Source: Aradus depressus (taxonomy: Eukaryota > Arthropoda > Insecta > Hemiptera > Aradidae). Taken from it: a stretch of 64,000 bases of DNA. Location: the NCBI GenBank assembly GCA_963662175.1, contig OY759216.1:41929087-41993086 (forward strand), read 5' to 3'. Shown here in pieces: positions 32,661 through 45,690 of the stretch; position 1 is the stretch's first letter; each line of letters opens with the position of its first letter. The notes below the pieces were generated by a model, which worked only from the letters and a program-made list of their open reading frames with translations, did no database searches and was not told where the DNA came from. Position numbers and translations under genes: made by a program.

Positions 32661-33543
32661 TATCAATAATTAGTATGCGTGACATGTCTGGCACTACATA
32701 GTATAAACGGTCTGAAGGAGTATACTAGGTATGTCTGCAGTAGGATTCCATGGCCTTGTAGTTAATAAATATTCTTATGGAATTCACGCAGATCCTAGAA
32801 CTTTGATCTCCCAACAATTGCGGAGCTTTCGTACCAAGCCCATCTAGCATGTCACAATTCTTGTTGCCAATATTTAAGGGAAAAAAGGTGTCCTTTTTAT
32901 ATTTAATTTATTAAGACAGGTAAGAGAAATATCATTACTTCTCGTGACCAATGAGAATAAAGTTGAATTTAATGAGGGGTCGTAAAATATTGACACGGAA
33001 GTTTGTGCTTGACTAACTAACCTTTGCGTGATGGCATTGTCATATTAGATTTAGAATATTATAGCCGTTTTGTTCTAAACATAAACAATGAAAGAAGTTT
33101 AATTGAATGGTACAGGCAATATACAGGAAAGGCTGGGATTTTAATCAAACGAAAGCAAACATTATATTCAATTTGTGGAATCTTGGTTGTTTTGAAAGTT
33201 ATGTGAAAATAAATGCTATACTTTTCAAGTAGATTATACAGTTACATTAAAAAAGGAAATACAATTTGTCTCAACTTACCGATCCATCATTGGGATCTCT
33301 AAAACTATAAGAGCAGCAAAGATCTTCCAACGATCCTCTCCTATTTTATTTATGGAGATTACAGCAATGAAGTCAAAAATCCAAAACTCTCATTCCCAAC
33401 TTTTATTCCCTTGATAATTTTAACTCCATCTTGGTGAGACCTGAATGATCTAGAAAAATTTGGAGAAAAAGCGATTTGTTTACAGCCTTTTTTCAGATAT
33501 ACCATTGTGTGATGTTTACCAAGAGTGTTTCATTGTGTTTCAG
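32661..33543. other. Intron ahead of exon E
   Basis: AT-rich sequence with no exon. The short frame at 33024-33206 has no family resemblance. The exon E acceptor tract ends at 33543. Confidence 0.5.
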
Positions 33544-33712
33544 CGATCTACCGACTGATGCTAAGCGACAAGCGATACGGACTCTCAGTGAACTTGATGG
33601 CTACCCGGGTTATGCCCTCTCTTCTCCCACAGACTGTCAACCCTTCCCTCAATCTGGAGCAGTTCACCATCCTTCTAGAGGTCCTTCAAGACATGCTCGA
33701 CCACATTGATAG
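33544..33712 (+). CDS. Scyl2: Scyl2 exon E (HEAT-like region)
   Basis: Two bases complete the codon begun at 26198, giving Thr. The exon then encodes IYRLMLSDKRYGLSVNLMAT and PQTVNPSLNLEQFTILLEVL, ending DMLDHID plus two bases of Arg. The acceptor is GTTTCAG and the donor GTAAGT at 33713. IYRLMLSDK and VMPSLLPQTVNPSLNLEQF are highly conserved SCYL2 segments. The preceding 7.3-kb intron contains an entire LTR retrotransposon. The following intron is only 476 bp and is the shortest seen here. A second overlapping open frame over the same bases is a shadow. Confidence 0.94.
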
Positions 33713-34188
33713 GTAAGTAACATGTACCTACAGATAGGATGTCATTGTTGGATACCCTTGCTCGGTGACCAGGAGGGGGGATATCTCCTCCATGAGTGTT
33801 GATTGTTCTAGTCTATTTGGCGGGAGCACCGGTTTCATTTCTCGGTTTCTATGGGTATTGTTTCCTGGATCTTAACAGCGCTGGAGATCTCTCTGGACAA
33901 AATCACCTCCACGACCTGGGATTCTTGTACAGCTTGTGGAGAATGAGAGTCAATGAGTGTGTCCTGACTTCCAGTGTCCTCCTTCCTGTTGTCTCCGTGA
34001 TATATTGGTCTGTTTTTCGGACATCTGCAATTCTCTGGAAACCTCAACATGAGGAAGCGCTGCAGCCTCATCTTACATACAAAAATGTAAAATAGGCGAC
34101 TAGGACTCCTCCATTTGTCTTCCCTATTCTGAACGTTTTTTCATCTTTTTATGTCATCTTAAACGTTTTTCTTGTGTAATGCCTACAG
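33713..34188. other. Short Scyl2 intron (476 bp)
   Basis: Between exons E and F, with donor GTAAGT and acceptor CTACAG. Open frames in both directions (33796-34095, 33835-34071) have no recognisable content. Less AT-rich than other introns. Confidence 0.7.
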
Positions 34189-34370
34189 GAACCAGAGAAA
34201 TAAACTGAAGTTGGACAACATGTCGCTACCGAGTCCAGAGCGACACCGACCCCTGCGCCACCTGTTCAGTTCGGACAACATGCATGTGCCTCCTTTCAAC
34301 ATCCCCAACCTGAGGATCGAACAGAGGAAGACCTCCAGTGCCGAAGATATGGCTAGGAAAAACAGTACAG
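34189..34370 (+). CDS. Scyl2: Scyl2 exon F (end of helical region)
   Basis: The first base completes Arg. The exon then encodes NQRNKLKLDNMSLPSPERHR, the DNMHVPPFNIPNLRIEQRKT segment, and SSAEDMARKNST. The acceptor is CCTACAG. I chose the donor GTAACT at 34371 because the exon then ends one base into a codon and joins exon G as Asp without a break. A second possible donor (GTAGCC at 34418) is out of phase with exon G. The open frame continues to 34627 as intron read-through. This conserved stretch links the HEAT-like helices to the flexible C-terminal tail that, in the family, carries trafficking-adaptor contacts. Confidence 0.92.
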
Positions 34371-37300
34371 GTAACTCCCACCATCCGCCCATCTTCCCGA
34401 AGAAACCGTCCTTCAAGGTAGCCCACCCAGCTGCTCTCTACGAACCAGACAACAAACTAATATTAAACAGCTCTTCATTCAACAATCTTCACTTTATAAT
34501 TGTTCACTCTCAAGTGTCTGGTGATAACTTAATTCGGTCATGGTCCCACTTCTTTTTCGTTCCTATTTTGCACAAACCCGCAGACGGTCGGAATACTATT
34601 GTAAGATTGTTTTTTGAGTATTTTTAAGTTATATATTTATGTATATATTTTTCTTTTGTTTTTCAATCAAAAGTTACTATTTCCTGTCCCGCCAACTTTA
34701 AAATATGCAACAATCGGTTAAGATTATTATTTTTTTAAATTTTTAATATTTTACCAAATTTGTAATAAATGGAGCCTAAGCTTGGGTTATAGTTTCGGAC
34801 TGTCATTGTGCGTCGTTCAAAACAATTGAGTTAGAAAGAACCAGTTTTCTTATGAAAGGCAACGTTATAAACTCTTTTCCTCGTGGATTTCACCTCTTAT
34901 CAACAGCTATACTTGTTAGAGGTTAGTTTTTTCGTCTCAGTTCCCTAAAGCAATATGCATTTTCAATTGAATTGCAATTGAACTTCAACGTTGCACTATA
35001 TGAAAAATATGTAATTATAGTAATCGTTCTATAGGATATTTTGTATAAGAATAATGTACTTTATCAATTTTGTTAATTTGATCGAAATTGCCCTCTTATG
35101 GTCCACAGACGTTCATTTCTTATATTTAAATTCTCCTACCTGTTGATTCCTGTAACTTTGCTATAGTTTAGAATATGGGCCGCGAACCCTTCTTTTCCGC
35201 CTCATTTCTTACAATGTGGCCTCCTGAAAATTATCATATTACCATTCGGGTGTCCTTTCATAATTTTTCTAATCATTTCTACTTCGTTAAAAAAAAATAC
35301 TTGCAGTGTTGTTGAAGAAGACTTAAAATTTGGTTCAGCTACAAAATTTCGAAATTTGTTACAACTGGTGTCAGGTATGGGGTATATATGTTGATTGTAA
35401 GAGGAAATCAAAAGTAATTTTTCGCAATTTGGGTGGGTAACCCTCTGTTTTAAAAACACATTTCAAAGTAATAAAGGAATTGCTAAATTTAATTGTAACA
35501 ATAACGAATCCAAAATGTATTTTATTACTTTTGTGATTTTGGTAAATGTTTACCACTCCTCTTCACCTATAAATAAGGGTTCATCACTTCGCAAGCTAGA
35601 TAGACAAAGGCTACTTATAGTAAGTTGAGGATAGTATGAATAAAAAATAACTTATAATAATTTATTTTTTTCAAACTTTCTTACATCCCTACTCACATTT
35701 TTATATTTGATTTTAAGTCATATTTTGATCCCATAATAAACTATTTATGATGAGGGTTTAAAAAATGTTTTTATAAAAACACATTCAGCCTCTTGAACGT
35801 ATGGGATATATGATGAGATCCCTCTCATCCTGAGAAGTCACTCGTTTTCATAAAAATGTTTGTTGGGAATTTTGAAGGAGTGACATAAGCATTCACTTAT
35901 ATTCCCGTATGGTTTCTTCTTCATTCAACTGACTCCATATCGTTAATTATATAGTTTATTTTATTTATTTATTCTTGTTCCATTTTGTAGGGCTCATAGA
36001 TTGAAAATCAAAAAGGAAACCCTTATCATGAGGGTAAGTCGTATGTTTGTCTGTCCCCTCACAAAATCAGCAAAAAATTAAGATGGAAAACTCAAATATG
36101 ATTCGATTATAAAGATCACCTGAGAATAGGATCAAGCCGTAAAATTAATAATAAAACCCCAATAGAAATACATTAATTTAAAATATTAAATAATAACTCT
36201 AGATCAAAGAAAATATGAGAAAAATGAGGCAATGGTGGTTACCATTTGCAAAATGTTATTTAAAAAATAAAACAATAACGACGGTTTCCATAATTTAACA
36301 TCCTTACATGTATTTTATTTGTGTATATATTTTATAATTTTTTTAAAACAATTTGTATTATAATTATAATTTTTAATGTATGTTCATGTTGTATGTTGGT
36401 CGCTATTTGGACGTAGTGTATGTTGTTTGCTGAATGTTTTAATGCATTAGCGTATAACCCTTTTTACCTCAACTCACTTTTAATTTTTTAAACAATATTT
36501 TTTATTGGTTAATATCAAATGTTAATTTGATATATATAGTTATTTAAAAGCTAAAGTTTTAACCATAGTCGCCCTAACTCAGGATTGAAAAATGGCGATT
36601 CAGTTCCTCTTAGGTTTTCCCCAATCAACAATGTTTAATTAATCTTTCTTCTCTTCCTAGTTTTTTTCTTTCCTAAGTGTAAATTTTCGGAGTTTATATA
36701 CTTAGTGAAATAGTACAGTAAAATAAACTAGAGTTCCGAATAAACCTTGAACAAAGTCTGGACAAAGTGCCAACACCTGGGAGGTCTGGTCCCTTCAATG
36801 AACTGTACCATATTGATCCGCCTTACGACTTAATAACAGTAATTGGAAAGGAAAAATATTTTTGTAAAATAACTTATATTTAATTGAAGAAATATCTTTT
36901 AGTTAATACTGTAAAGAAAAATTAATTTGTTTCTATCTTAATGGTCAATATGCATCATCCATTAGGCCAAAATAAAAGATATATTTTCACCCCTCAAATA
37001 CCATTTAAAAAGAAAAAATGTTTATATCTTTAATTCGGTTATTGTAAGAGCAATCGGAAACATTTGTTGGAAAAAGAATAATAAAACAACTAGAGTGCAC
37101 TAGTGTCCTCCTATCAGCTATGGGTGAGTGTAGTTAATGTTTATGCAGTATTTTTTTTTTTTATTCCTTAATTTATATTTAATGTATTTTAAACTTTGAA
37201 TAGAGTGAGATTTAGAAAACGTATAAATATACGTTAAAAACGAAACATGAACTAAAGCCACCATATTGTTAAACATCTTGGTTTGACCGTGTGACTTTAC

Positions 37301-38122
37301 CCTCTGTCTCTATTCATTGTTCTTTTTTCCTATGTTTCTAATTTTCTTGATGTTCTTCACGTTATTGAGACCAACGGAGAATTTTTTAGGGATGACTATA
37401 AGAAGGAAAAAAAAATCGTTCGTGGTTCTCTTTTAGAAATTTTATTTTACTATCAATTTTTTCTCTTATCCCAAATATCACTGTGGCAATTGAATGTTAC
37501 TCAGTAATTAAAACAGAAATAAAATATTAGTTTTATTCGCATATTTGGTCATGTATTATTTTATTTCACTTGCGATATTGTATTTGTATTTGTTAACTTA
37601 CTTTTGGAAATGTATATTTTTATTTATGAATCCTCTCAAATCTTATGGCCATGACAAATATTACACAAAGTATTATACAGAAAAGGAACTGACTCTCAAT
37701 GAATTAATATTGCAAAAAGATACTTTAAAATATGGTAAATATAATTTAAAATAAATAATAACACAAAAATATAAGTATCGAAAAATCGTAAAAATGGGCA
37801 CTTCGTTCATATAGCTATAAGCGGCAATATAAGTTTCAATTTTTTATTTTTCCCCTGGCTTAAAGATAATATTTAAATTAAAGAGATCAACATTTTTAAA
37901 TCTTTTCTCATCACAATGGAATAAAGAATCAGAAATGTATAGACTACTAAGTAAATTTGAGATCAACTCAGCATCCATTAAGTCCTTAATCTAGTCTTAA
38001 ATAAAGATAGTTTAGTAACATTAGTGATGGCCATTAGAGATTTGTGAGATGTGATGCCTGCCATGTTGGTTGCTACCCGCACGTTTGTGAGCCCTGTCCC
38101 TGGTTACTAACTGCTCTTGCAG
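34371..38122. other. Scyl2 intron between exons F and G
   Basis: 3.75 kb, AT-rich. Apart from short AT repeats I find no transposon ends or exons. A possible out-of-phase donor lies at 34418. Confidence 0.5.
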
Positions 38123-38379
38123 ACTCGGGTATGCTAGGTGGCTGGTGGTTCGGCGGCGGATCTCCCTCCTCCCCAGACTCCAACTTCCTTCGGGTCCATG
38201 CTGCCTTCCCCAACCGGCGCCTCTCCGACAACACCCTCATGACTCCCAAGATCCGGGTGGCCCCCTCCTGTGCCTCCTCCCCTGGTGGCACCCCTGGAGG
38301 TGGGCTGCCCATCCGACGACACTCCAGCATCGGCCCTCAGGAACGCCGTGGCTCTACCATCAACCTATCACCACCCACG
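38123..38379 (+). CDS. Scyl2: Scyl2 exon G (Ser/Gly/Pro-rich tail)
   Basis: Two bases complete Asp. The exon then encodes about 85 residues beginning SGMLGGWWFGGGSPSSPDSN, continuing through FPNRRLSDNTLMTPKIRVAP and GGLPIRRHSSIGPQERRGST to NLSPPT. The acceptor is CTCTTGCAG and the donor GTAAGT at 38380. It ends in phase 0. It is GC-rich compared with the intron and low in complexity, as expected for the disordered SCYL2 tail. The phase match with exon F and the basic RRLS and RRHSS patches (possible phosphosites, inferred) support it. Antisense open frames here are shadows caused by high GC. Confidence 0.88.
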
Positions 38380-40248
38380 GTAAGTTGCTCTTAGTCTTCC
38401 ATGTGCTCCGTCTCTCAGGGAAGGAACCCACCTGGTTCTAATGAACCCCAACCACTCTTCTCATTATTTCCTGGTTCGTGGATTAGTTACACTGTTAATT
38501 CAATCGTAGTGGATTGTCTAACTGGAGAACCGTGTTTAACATTCTGTTCAATGTGCAGAGAACAGTGGTAGTCATGATACCGACTTCTGTTCATTTTCGG
38601 GAAACTTCTTCCGTCAAAATCAAACTGGTTGTTCTGTCTGTTGTTTTCTCCAATGTAAAATTCTGGAAGAACTCCTGTCGCTCATCGTCATGGGATGGCG
38701 CAAGACAGAAATTACTATAGATTTTTTTTTATGATATGGAACATCTACTCCTTGATTGAAGTACACGTTCTTACTTCAGAAATGTTTCTCCAGTTAATTA
38801 GACACTCCATGGAAATACACGTTCTTACTTCAGAAATGTTTCTCCAGTTAATTAGACACTCCATGCATCAAATTCACTTCCTAACTAACATTCCAACTTT
38901 CTATGTAAAAAAAAAACGAAACATGTAATAAATACTTGAAATGATTTAATCTCTCCTCGCGTCGAATCTATTTTTATGAAATAAAACAGTAAATAAATAA
39001 TGTTAAATATATATAAAATTGAATGTCTTTATAAGAACTTATTACATTGGTTCACTATTTCTGATAATAGATCATCCGATATCATAGTTATAGAATTGCA
39101 TGAAGATAAAATCATAGGTACAGACATTAATTATTATGTTATTCCTTTTTTTCTCTTTTTTTTTTTTTTATGCACGAAGTATTGAACAGCAGGAAAAATA
39201 TTTGGAAAATGTAACGCCTTCCATATATATTTTAAGAAAAAAAAAGTATTTAAAAATGTATTGTATAATATTTTTATTATGATTAGGGATCGTCAACATC
39301 GAACCATTAATGATTGTTCCCTCTGAAAGGACTCAGAATAGCAAATCAGCAATATGTACTATTTATTATTTTATTTTGAAAGAGGGAAAATTATCTTCGA
39401 AATAATACTTCAGTGTTCTCTTAAAGTAACTTTTTTCTTTTCCTTTTCACTTTTCTTTAGAAATATTTCCTTGTATAGTATTGTGTCTTGGAAAATGTCC
39501 TAAATATCTCTCAGGCTGTACAAAAACTTCATTATTTCTCGCAGATCTTCTTCCGTAAAAGGTATCTAATTCTTACTTTAATGACAGGTTTTTTTTTTTT
39601 TTTTTTTTTTTTTCGAATAACAATTTCACCTTTTTCCTCTGTGTGTCCCCTGTTTCCTTATTTCATGGAGTCAACGATTGTAAATATATTTAGATTTTAG
39701 GTATATTAAGTGTAGAAAAAGTATTTTCAATAGCAACTTGTTCATTTTACTGAAAATGTAGGATGAACACTTTTTTGGGGGATATCCGAAAAATTGTACC
39801 ATTCTCTAGAGAGAATTAGAGTGTTACCTTCTTATTAAGGGTCATTCCACGTCAAGTACACCACCTAATTGTAGCGAACCATCTTTTTTTTTAAATATAA
39901 CTTTTAAATATTCATTCATTCAACTCTTAAGTGTCTAATTGACTGATTGTCCCACTTTAAATGGTCTATATTCAATTAAAATTACTATATTAGTGAGTAG
40001 AGCTTCAAATAGTAGCGTTTTGGTGAGAAATTGGATAGCAGTATCTCTGTTTAGTTTTTAAAAAAATTTCTGTAAAAAATATTGGGGATAATTGAAGTGG
40101 TTTCCTCTTTAACATATAATATCCCAAATTTTAAAAAGTATTAACCAAGTACAGAGGATATTGAAAGATCTTTCTGCTATTTTTTCAAAGAAATCAACAC
40201 AATGTACTCCGTGTAATTGTAACAATGGGGGAAAAAAACTTAAACTTG
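38380..40248. other. Intron with a short tandem duplication
   Basis: 38762-38867 carries two 50-bp copies (54-bp period) of TACACGTTCTTACTTCAGAA then ATGTTTCTCCAGTTAATTAG and ACACTCCATG. A T-run of about 24 lies at 39591-39613. No exons recognised. Confidence 0.6.
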
Positions 40249-40560
40249 TTAATGATACTTAACATTTTCTGTGGAGATATTGTGAAACACTTAATAAAAA
40301 TAATGAAAAATCGTATTTTGTGAATAATTTTAAATATTGTGTATTTCACAAAATATACAATATATGGGAGTACTATCGGTATTTCTACCATCATCAGCCT
40401 CGACATAAAAATGTATTTTTTTGATTTATTTACCGTGTCTTAGTTGATGATATTAGCAATGCCATACTCCCATATATTGTATATATTTTGTCAAATAGAC
40501 AATATTTTAAAGAACATAACTTTTTTTCCTTTTTTTTATGAAGTATTATCATTAGTATTA
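40249..40560. mobile_element. FB3 foldback family, copy C (compact)
   Basis: Left terminus GATACTTAACATTTTCTGTG, GAGATATTGTGAAACACTTA. Arm TGTATTTCACAAAATATACA, ATATGGGAGTACTATCGGTA, CATCATCAGCCTCGACATAA. Right arm CCATACTCCCATATATTGTA, TTTTGTCAAATAGACAATAT; right end TTATGAAGTATTATCATTAG. The shortest and most complete-looking member, about 310 bp. Confidence 0.68.
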
Positions 40561-40840
40561 GATCTGCTAAAGGTACATATTCTCCAGCTTAGAGCAGAAT
40601 CGGAAAATATTTGTATTTAAAGTGGCCCATTTAACAAATTATGATCCATACATTACTTTAGATAGTGTAAAAAGATTATACTTATTATTTGATGAAATGG
40701 GGACATAACATGAAGACAACTAGAGGGGGACATCATCGTGTCCAGACAGGGACAGTCTGTTTATTTCTTGATTCTTCTCTCTCACAATACAGGACTGTAA
40801 CTCTACAATATGAACAACAGTAACAATACTTACAAAAAAT

Positions 40841-41250
40841 ATATATAATATATGAGGAGTTTGGAGCCAGAGCGGTCCAACTGGTTGAAACTGAACAGGT
40901 AGAAAATGGCAATTGAAAATTGAGTACATTTTGTTTATCTCCATAAATGGGCCCCAAATATTTATTTATATTTGAAATCTTAGAATAGTATTGGATGAGT
41001 GATCCCTTTTTGTGTTCTATAAAGTTTTTGAAGGCCGTATGATCCATTGTGACTTTGAAAATATATGCACAAAATACTTGTGGACTAAACTTAAAGTGCT
41101 GCTATCTATCACTAAAGTGAAGAAACTAAGTGATCCACACTGGTTTTGAAAAAGGGAACCTATGCCAACATCAGGATGGTAATAACTCATTTTCCAAAAA
41201 ATTGTGGGTTGGTCCGCTCTGGCTCCAAACTCCTCATATATTATATATAT
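40841..41250. mobile_element. MITE, about 410 bp
   Basis: Left ATATATAATATATGAGGAGT then TTGGAGCCAGAGCGGTCCAAC is mirrored by right GTTGGTCCGCTCTGGCTCCA then AACTCCTCATATATTATATATAT. The roughly 40-bp ends are nearly perfect. The interior is non-coding despite short minus-strand frames. Confidence 0.85.
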
Positions 41251-42319
41251 CAGCTCTTCCTTATTATAAACAACTTCCATTCTTACTATAAATATCTCTC
41301 ACTTTGAATATGTCATTTGCTGATTTGTTGTATGAAAAATTAATATTTATATCAATTATTATTAGTGATCATGATATTAAAATATAAAAATTAATAATTA
41401 TTCTACTTTTTACTCTATTTAAGAAATTATATTAAAAAAAAAAACAATAATGAAAAGAACAGAATATGGAAAAACGAGCTTCAAAATTCATGTTGACATA
41501 CAAGGACATGTACATTATATTTGTATTCAAATTACCAAGTATTTAACGGTAAAAAGACTATTCTAAAAGCATACAGTCAACATTACTCTATGATCTGTAC
41601 TATAAACAGTTAGATGTTTAAGAGGTATCTTAAAACTGAAAGGATGAGATTTATTATTTGACCTGCGCTCTCTTAAACATTCTTCAATAGATGAATGATG
41701 CTTCAATAGGTTTACTAAAGAACAGTTTTGAAAGAAAATGTATTCCAGTAAAAAAAAAGTCATATGATTGTAGTTTTCATCTTTAGAAAATATAAATAAA
41801 CCTTTCAAATGTATTATAAAACTATTAAAAGAATATTTCTAAGAGTTGATTGGCCTAAGGTGGGAGGTGCTCTATTGGTTTGATGTGGGCGAGCACTCTA
41901 CCGATCAGTGAATCAAAACTGCAGGGATTATTGTTTTGAAATATTGTCTCAATCAAAAAAGGAATAACTAAATTGGAAGTCATAAAAAAAACACTGCGTC
42001 AGTAAATAGATAAAGAAAGCAACGATAATACGAGTCTAGTACTTTATTTCACAGTACAGATAGACATTATTGAAATTTCAAAACTGTTTCTTTCAGAAAA
42101 TATGTATTTATGCATCATTAGTCTATTGGAAGAAGATTAATTTTGAAAATGGTTGAGTCAAATAGTAAGCTGTATCCAAGTATGCGTATGCTCAATGAAA
42201 TAACCCGTTGCGTGATCCACAAGAGCTATCTTCTACTTGTTACAGTCTCTCATCTTGATACAAAAAAAAAACAAATACTATACGAGTTACATGAATGGGA
42301 TGTTATGTTGTACACACAG
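41251..42319. other. Intron, nothing recognised
   Basis: AT-rich; precedes the 60-nt candidate exon. Confidence 0.5.
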
Positions 42320-42379
42320 GGGTTCCACTACGGCTCAGTATCCAGAGATGGGTCCACACTCTCTGTCCCGTCCACATAT
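42320..42379 (+). CDS. Candidate 60-nt Scyl2 exon
   Basis: This is a short stretch flanked by CACACAG and a strong donor GTAAGT at 42380. It is exactly 20 codons and phase 0 at both ends, so it could be included or skipped without changing frame between exon G and the exon at 51502. In that frame it encodes GFHYGSVSRDGSTLSVPSTY, which has the Ser/Gly character of the tail. I cannot confirm it by family similarity. The acceptor tract is weak. The open frame around it runs from 42143 to 42547, so chance is possible. It is plausible as an alternatively spliced cassette exon. Confidence 0.42.
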
Positions 42380-43261
42380 GTAAGTCCATATCCACCATCA
42401 TATCAGAAGCATCTCTGTCTCTATCTTATCTGTATCCTCTCAATGTTTGGCTACATATCTCTGTCTGTCTGTCTCTCTGTCTCTCATCTAAGTGTTATAT
42501 TCATTTTTTTTTTTTTTTTTGTTTGTTTTCAATATTATTTAGACTAAGCCTTTCCTAACCTTTATGTGAAAGTACCATTGGTCGATCCATCCGAGAGTAG
42601 ACTCCGAATCAACAAAACAGCCTACATAACCAAATCATGAGTGTCATACTCTAGGCGTCTCATTGTATCTCTCACCTCTTGGATGAATCTGTTCTTTCAC
42701 CGTTGGTACAATTTTTATCCACTGCTTCGCTTTTTTTTTTTTTTTTGTCTCCTTTCCTTTATTAATGTTATGTGATTAATTGTTAAGTGTTCCTTATAAA
42801 AAAGTACCGAAAGATGAATAGTATAAGACAGGTAATTGTATAACACAATGAAAAAGAGACACAGGTCCGAAGCAGATTCTTTCTAGGTATTTGTGAAAAA
42901 ATCAGCTCATTCGATGCCATAGTTTCGTTTCAATTAAATTAAAATAATATCAGTCCCTTGGTGTAATTTTGTTTATCCCTCTTAAATAGTTACTTTTTAG
43001 TGGATACAAAAAAAAGGGATTCATGTCTAGCAAAGGGTCAAATTAATGACAAAACAACGCAAAGAAGAGATACATACATCAACAATGTTAAGAAAATTAC
43101 GCATAGTATAGTATACAAACTCATGTAATGTTTATCAAGAAAACTAGTAAACATGAGCAGCGAGGCACTCATCGTGTTAAATTATCCTTCCACATTTTTA
43201 TTATAAATTTCCCTTCACAAACATTATACATCATTTCAACCTTCATGACGTTTGAATGCTT
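42380..43261. other. Intron, nothing recognised
   Basis: Contains a CTGT/CTCT microsatellite at about 42463-42485 and T-runs near 42506 and 42730. No exon seen. Confidence 0.5.
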
Positions 43262-43415
43262 GAGGGCGCCGGTTCTGCTTACGTTCATACCCGGTCAAGG
43301 CCCTTAGTTCATTTTATCTGAGAGGTAAAATAAATTAAGCACGCCGTCCTTCGGCGACGCTAAGCGATAATCCCGAGCCTATGCGATGTCAGGTACTCGT
43401 TAAAGACCCTTCTTC
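43262..43415 (+). mobile_element. tRNA-derived SINE, 3'-truncated copy 8
   Basis: GAGGGCGCCGGTT followed by a scrambled promoter, then TTTTATCTGAGAGGTAAAAT and CGCCGTCCTTCGG to TGTCAGGTACTCGTTAAAGA. The last 190 bp of the family and the tail are missing. Confidence 0.75.
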
Positions 43416-44155
43416 TATTGTTGTTGTTATTACTTTTTTTAAAATCCTTTTGTTGTATTGCATTATTAAGTATTAGTGTGGCCAATAAAAAAAAATGTGA
43501 ATAAAAAAGATTAGGTATAAAAATTGATAAAAGAATACATTTATGATATATAAAGTCTTACTTGCTACGATTAATTTATTTTATCTATTTATATAATTTG
43601 TTATTTTTATTTTTTAACAGTAAAATCATTCTTATGTTCTTGCATAGTTAATAAGATTATGACGTACATTTCTCACATCTATTTAAAGTTGTTCTGATTC
43701 TTGTCCGTTAGGAATTCGCCTCGTCTCTGATGTTTATATGTATATATTTATAACAATGTTTCAGATTAACATTATCGCGTTAAAAAAAAAAGTACGTAAC
43801 TACTTTGTAATTAAGAAATAATGTTGGTACTTGAACGAGTTTCAGATATACAAGTTGAATTCAAACTTGCCGAGCACACTTTGGGATCTTGTTACGCTAA
43901 GCCACATTTTGAAACTATGAGAGATATAAATAACGTTACATTCAGAAACTGTTTGTTTCTGAGCATTTTGAAATTAGGCGTACATCAACCATCTCTTCCC
44001 TTTGAAAATGTTAATACATAGTTCCCTCAAGGCCGGAAAAAATAAGCACACTTATATTTTTCCAAATGTTATCCTCCAGGGCTAGTTATTAATTGATGTC
44101 ATTTTAATGTATGCAATTGGTATCCCGATGTTGAAAATGATCACTATAGTTAGTT
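43416..44155. other. Intron, nothing recognised
   Basis: AT-rich. The frame at 43821-44021 has no supporting similarity or splice context. Confidence 0.45.
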
Positions 44156-44157
44156 AA

Positions 44158-44418
44158 TGTGACTCATGCTCGGAGTTTATCTATGAGGTCGTATCGCCTA
44201 CTACCAGACAGCACTTTTGTCGCTCTGTTAAACAAGAGCGCGACTCTACCGTGCGAGTCCTAAATTTTAACTAGGATAGAGGGGTCGTAACGAGTACCTG
44301 ACATCGTACAGGCTCGGGACCATTACTTAACATCCCTGCTTAACGTTTTTTTCACCTCCCAGATAGTACCTAAGGTCCTGGTTTCAAACCCGCGATCTTG
44401 AGCTCCATAGACAAGCAC
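44158..44418 (-). mobile_element. tRNA-derived SINE, copy 9
   Basis: Reverse-strand, about 260 bp, from GACTCATGCTCGGAGTTTAT to the B-box complement GGTTTCAAACCCGCGATCTT and GAGCTCCATAGACAAGCACG. The promoter terminus is truncated and there are internal deletions. Confidence 0.75.
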
Positions 44419-45690
44419 GATCACTATAAATGTGTGTCATAACAATCATTCTTTAAGAATGCGTTCTGGAATCTATATTTATAAAAACATTTTAATCTAA
44501 AGATTATATTCTCTTATGATCCCAAATGTGATTGCTTCCCATACGTGCAGTTAATCATATTATTAATACATATTTTTTTATTAATTAATCTGTGATTATG
44601 ACTCTAAAGTAAAATGTGTGTATGTCTTTTCATTCTTATAAATGTGCTTTTGGTGTGACGTCCTTTGTTGTTGTTTATTAATATCACATTATTTCTCTAT
44701 GTTTGAACTATTTTCGTGTTATTTTTTTTTTTTGTCTATTTGTAATTTTATGTTAATGTGTTAACCTATGTGTGCGTTTGCCTTGTATATTAACTAAACA
44801 ATATGGACGAGATATATAAGAAGTTGTTTAGTCTCTCTAGACCGCTAGTTCAGGGATTTAGGATGACTAATTTCTTGTTTTTTCCTATTGGGAAAAGTTA
44901 TATGGAACTTGTGTCTCTACAATCCGAAAAATGAAAATTGTATTAGGGTGTAAGTACAATGCATAGTTTTCGAACTTCATTTCTCCAGTATATGGTGTGC
45001 CAGGAATTTTTTGGGGAAGAAAACTTTCCAAAATAATCACTTATTCATTGTTAATAATCCTAGGTTAGCTTTTGACATCTTAACCTTAATTCAGATAAAG
45101 AACAAAATGAAGTTTTTGTTAAGCCTGAGAGGTTTTTTTTTATTGTTTTGCAATTTTAATTTACTAATAAATTAATCAGCGTATACTATCTTTGAATAAT
45201 TTCAAAGTTATTATTTTCCGGATCGCATGTAGTATTACATTTGTACGTAAAAATTGTAAAAATAATAAATTTAAAAAAGTTTCTTTACGAGGATATAAGT
45301 CGCTGGAAAAAGGAATTAATTACATTACTTTTCAGTTGTTAATGTAATTGTACATGCATGCTAATTTGGTTCATGATTGTTTTTATTATATTATCTCATA
45401 TATTTAAATTTCTTTGTATGATCTCCATTGAAAAGTTTAAGCCTCTTCGTTGCTTACAATTAGATATTACTTTGTGATATAAAGGTTCACGGTTATTTTT
45501 TCTTTAATTTGTTCAACTAAACATATTTTGAATAAATTGAGGAAAAACTGCCGTCGCAGTGGATTTTAGAATTTTATAAGAAAATGGCCAACTGCCAGAG
45601 AACCCAACCCTTCCCCGAAATTCACTAGTAAACAAAAAGTTTGTGGTGAAAGTACGCTTTTTTTTAAAAAGTTTTACAAAACAATGTACA
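44419..45690. other. Intron, nothing recognised
   Basis: AT-rich sequence with no recognised exon or element ends. Confidence 0.5.

Noticed and set aside
34371..34627. Extension of Scyl2 exon F to a stop at 34627
   Set aside because: The donor at 34371 gives the correct phase into exon G; the extension has no tail-like or family-like content.
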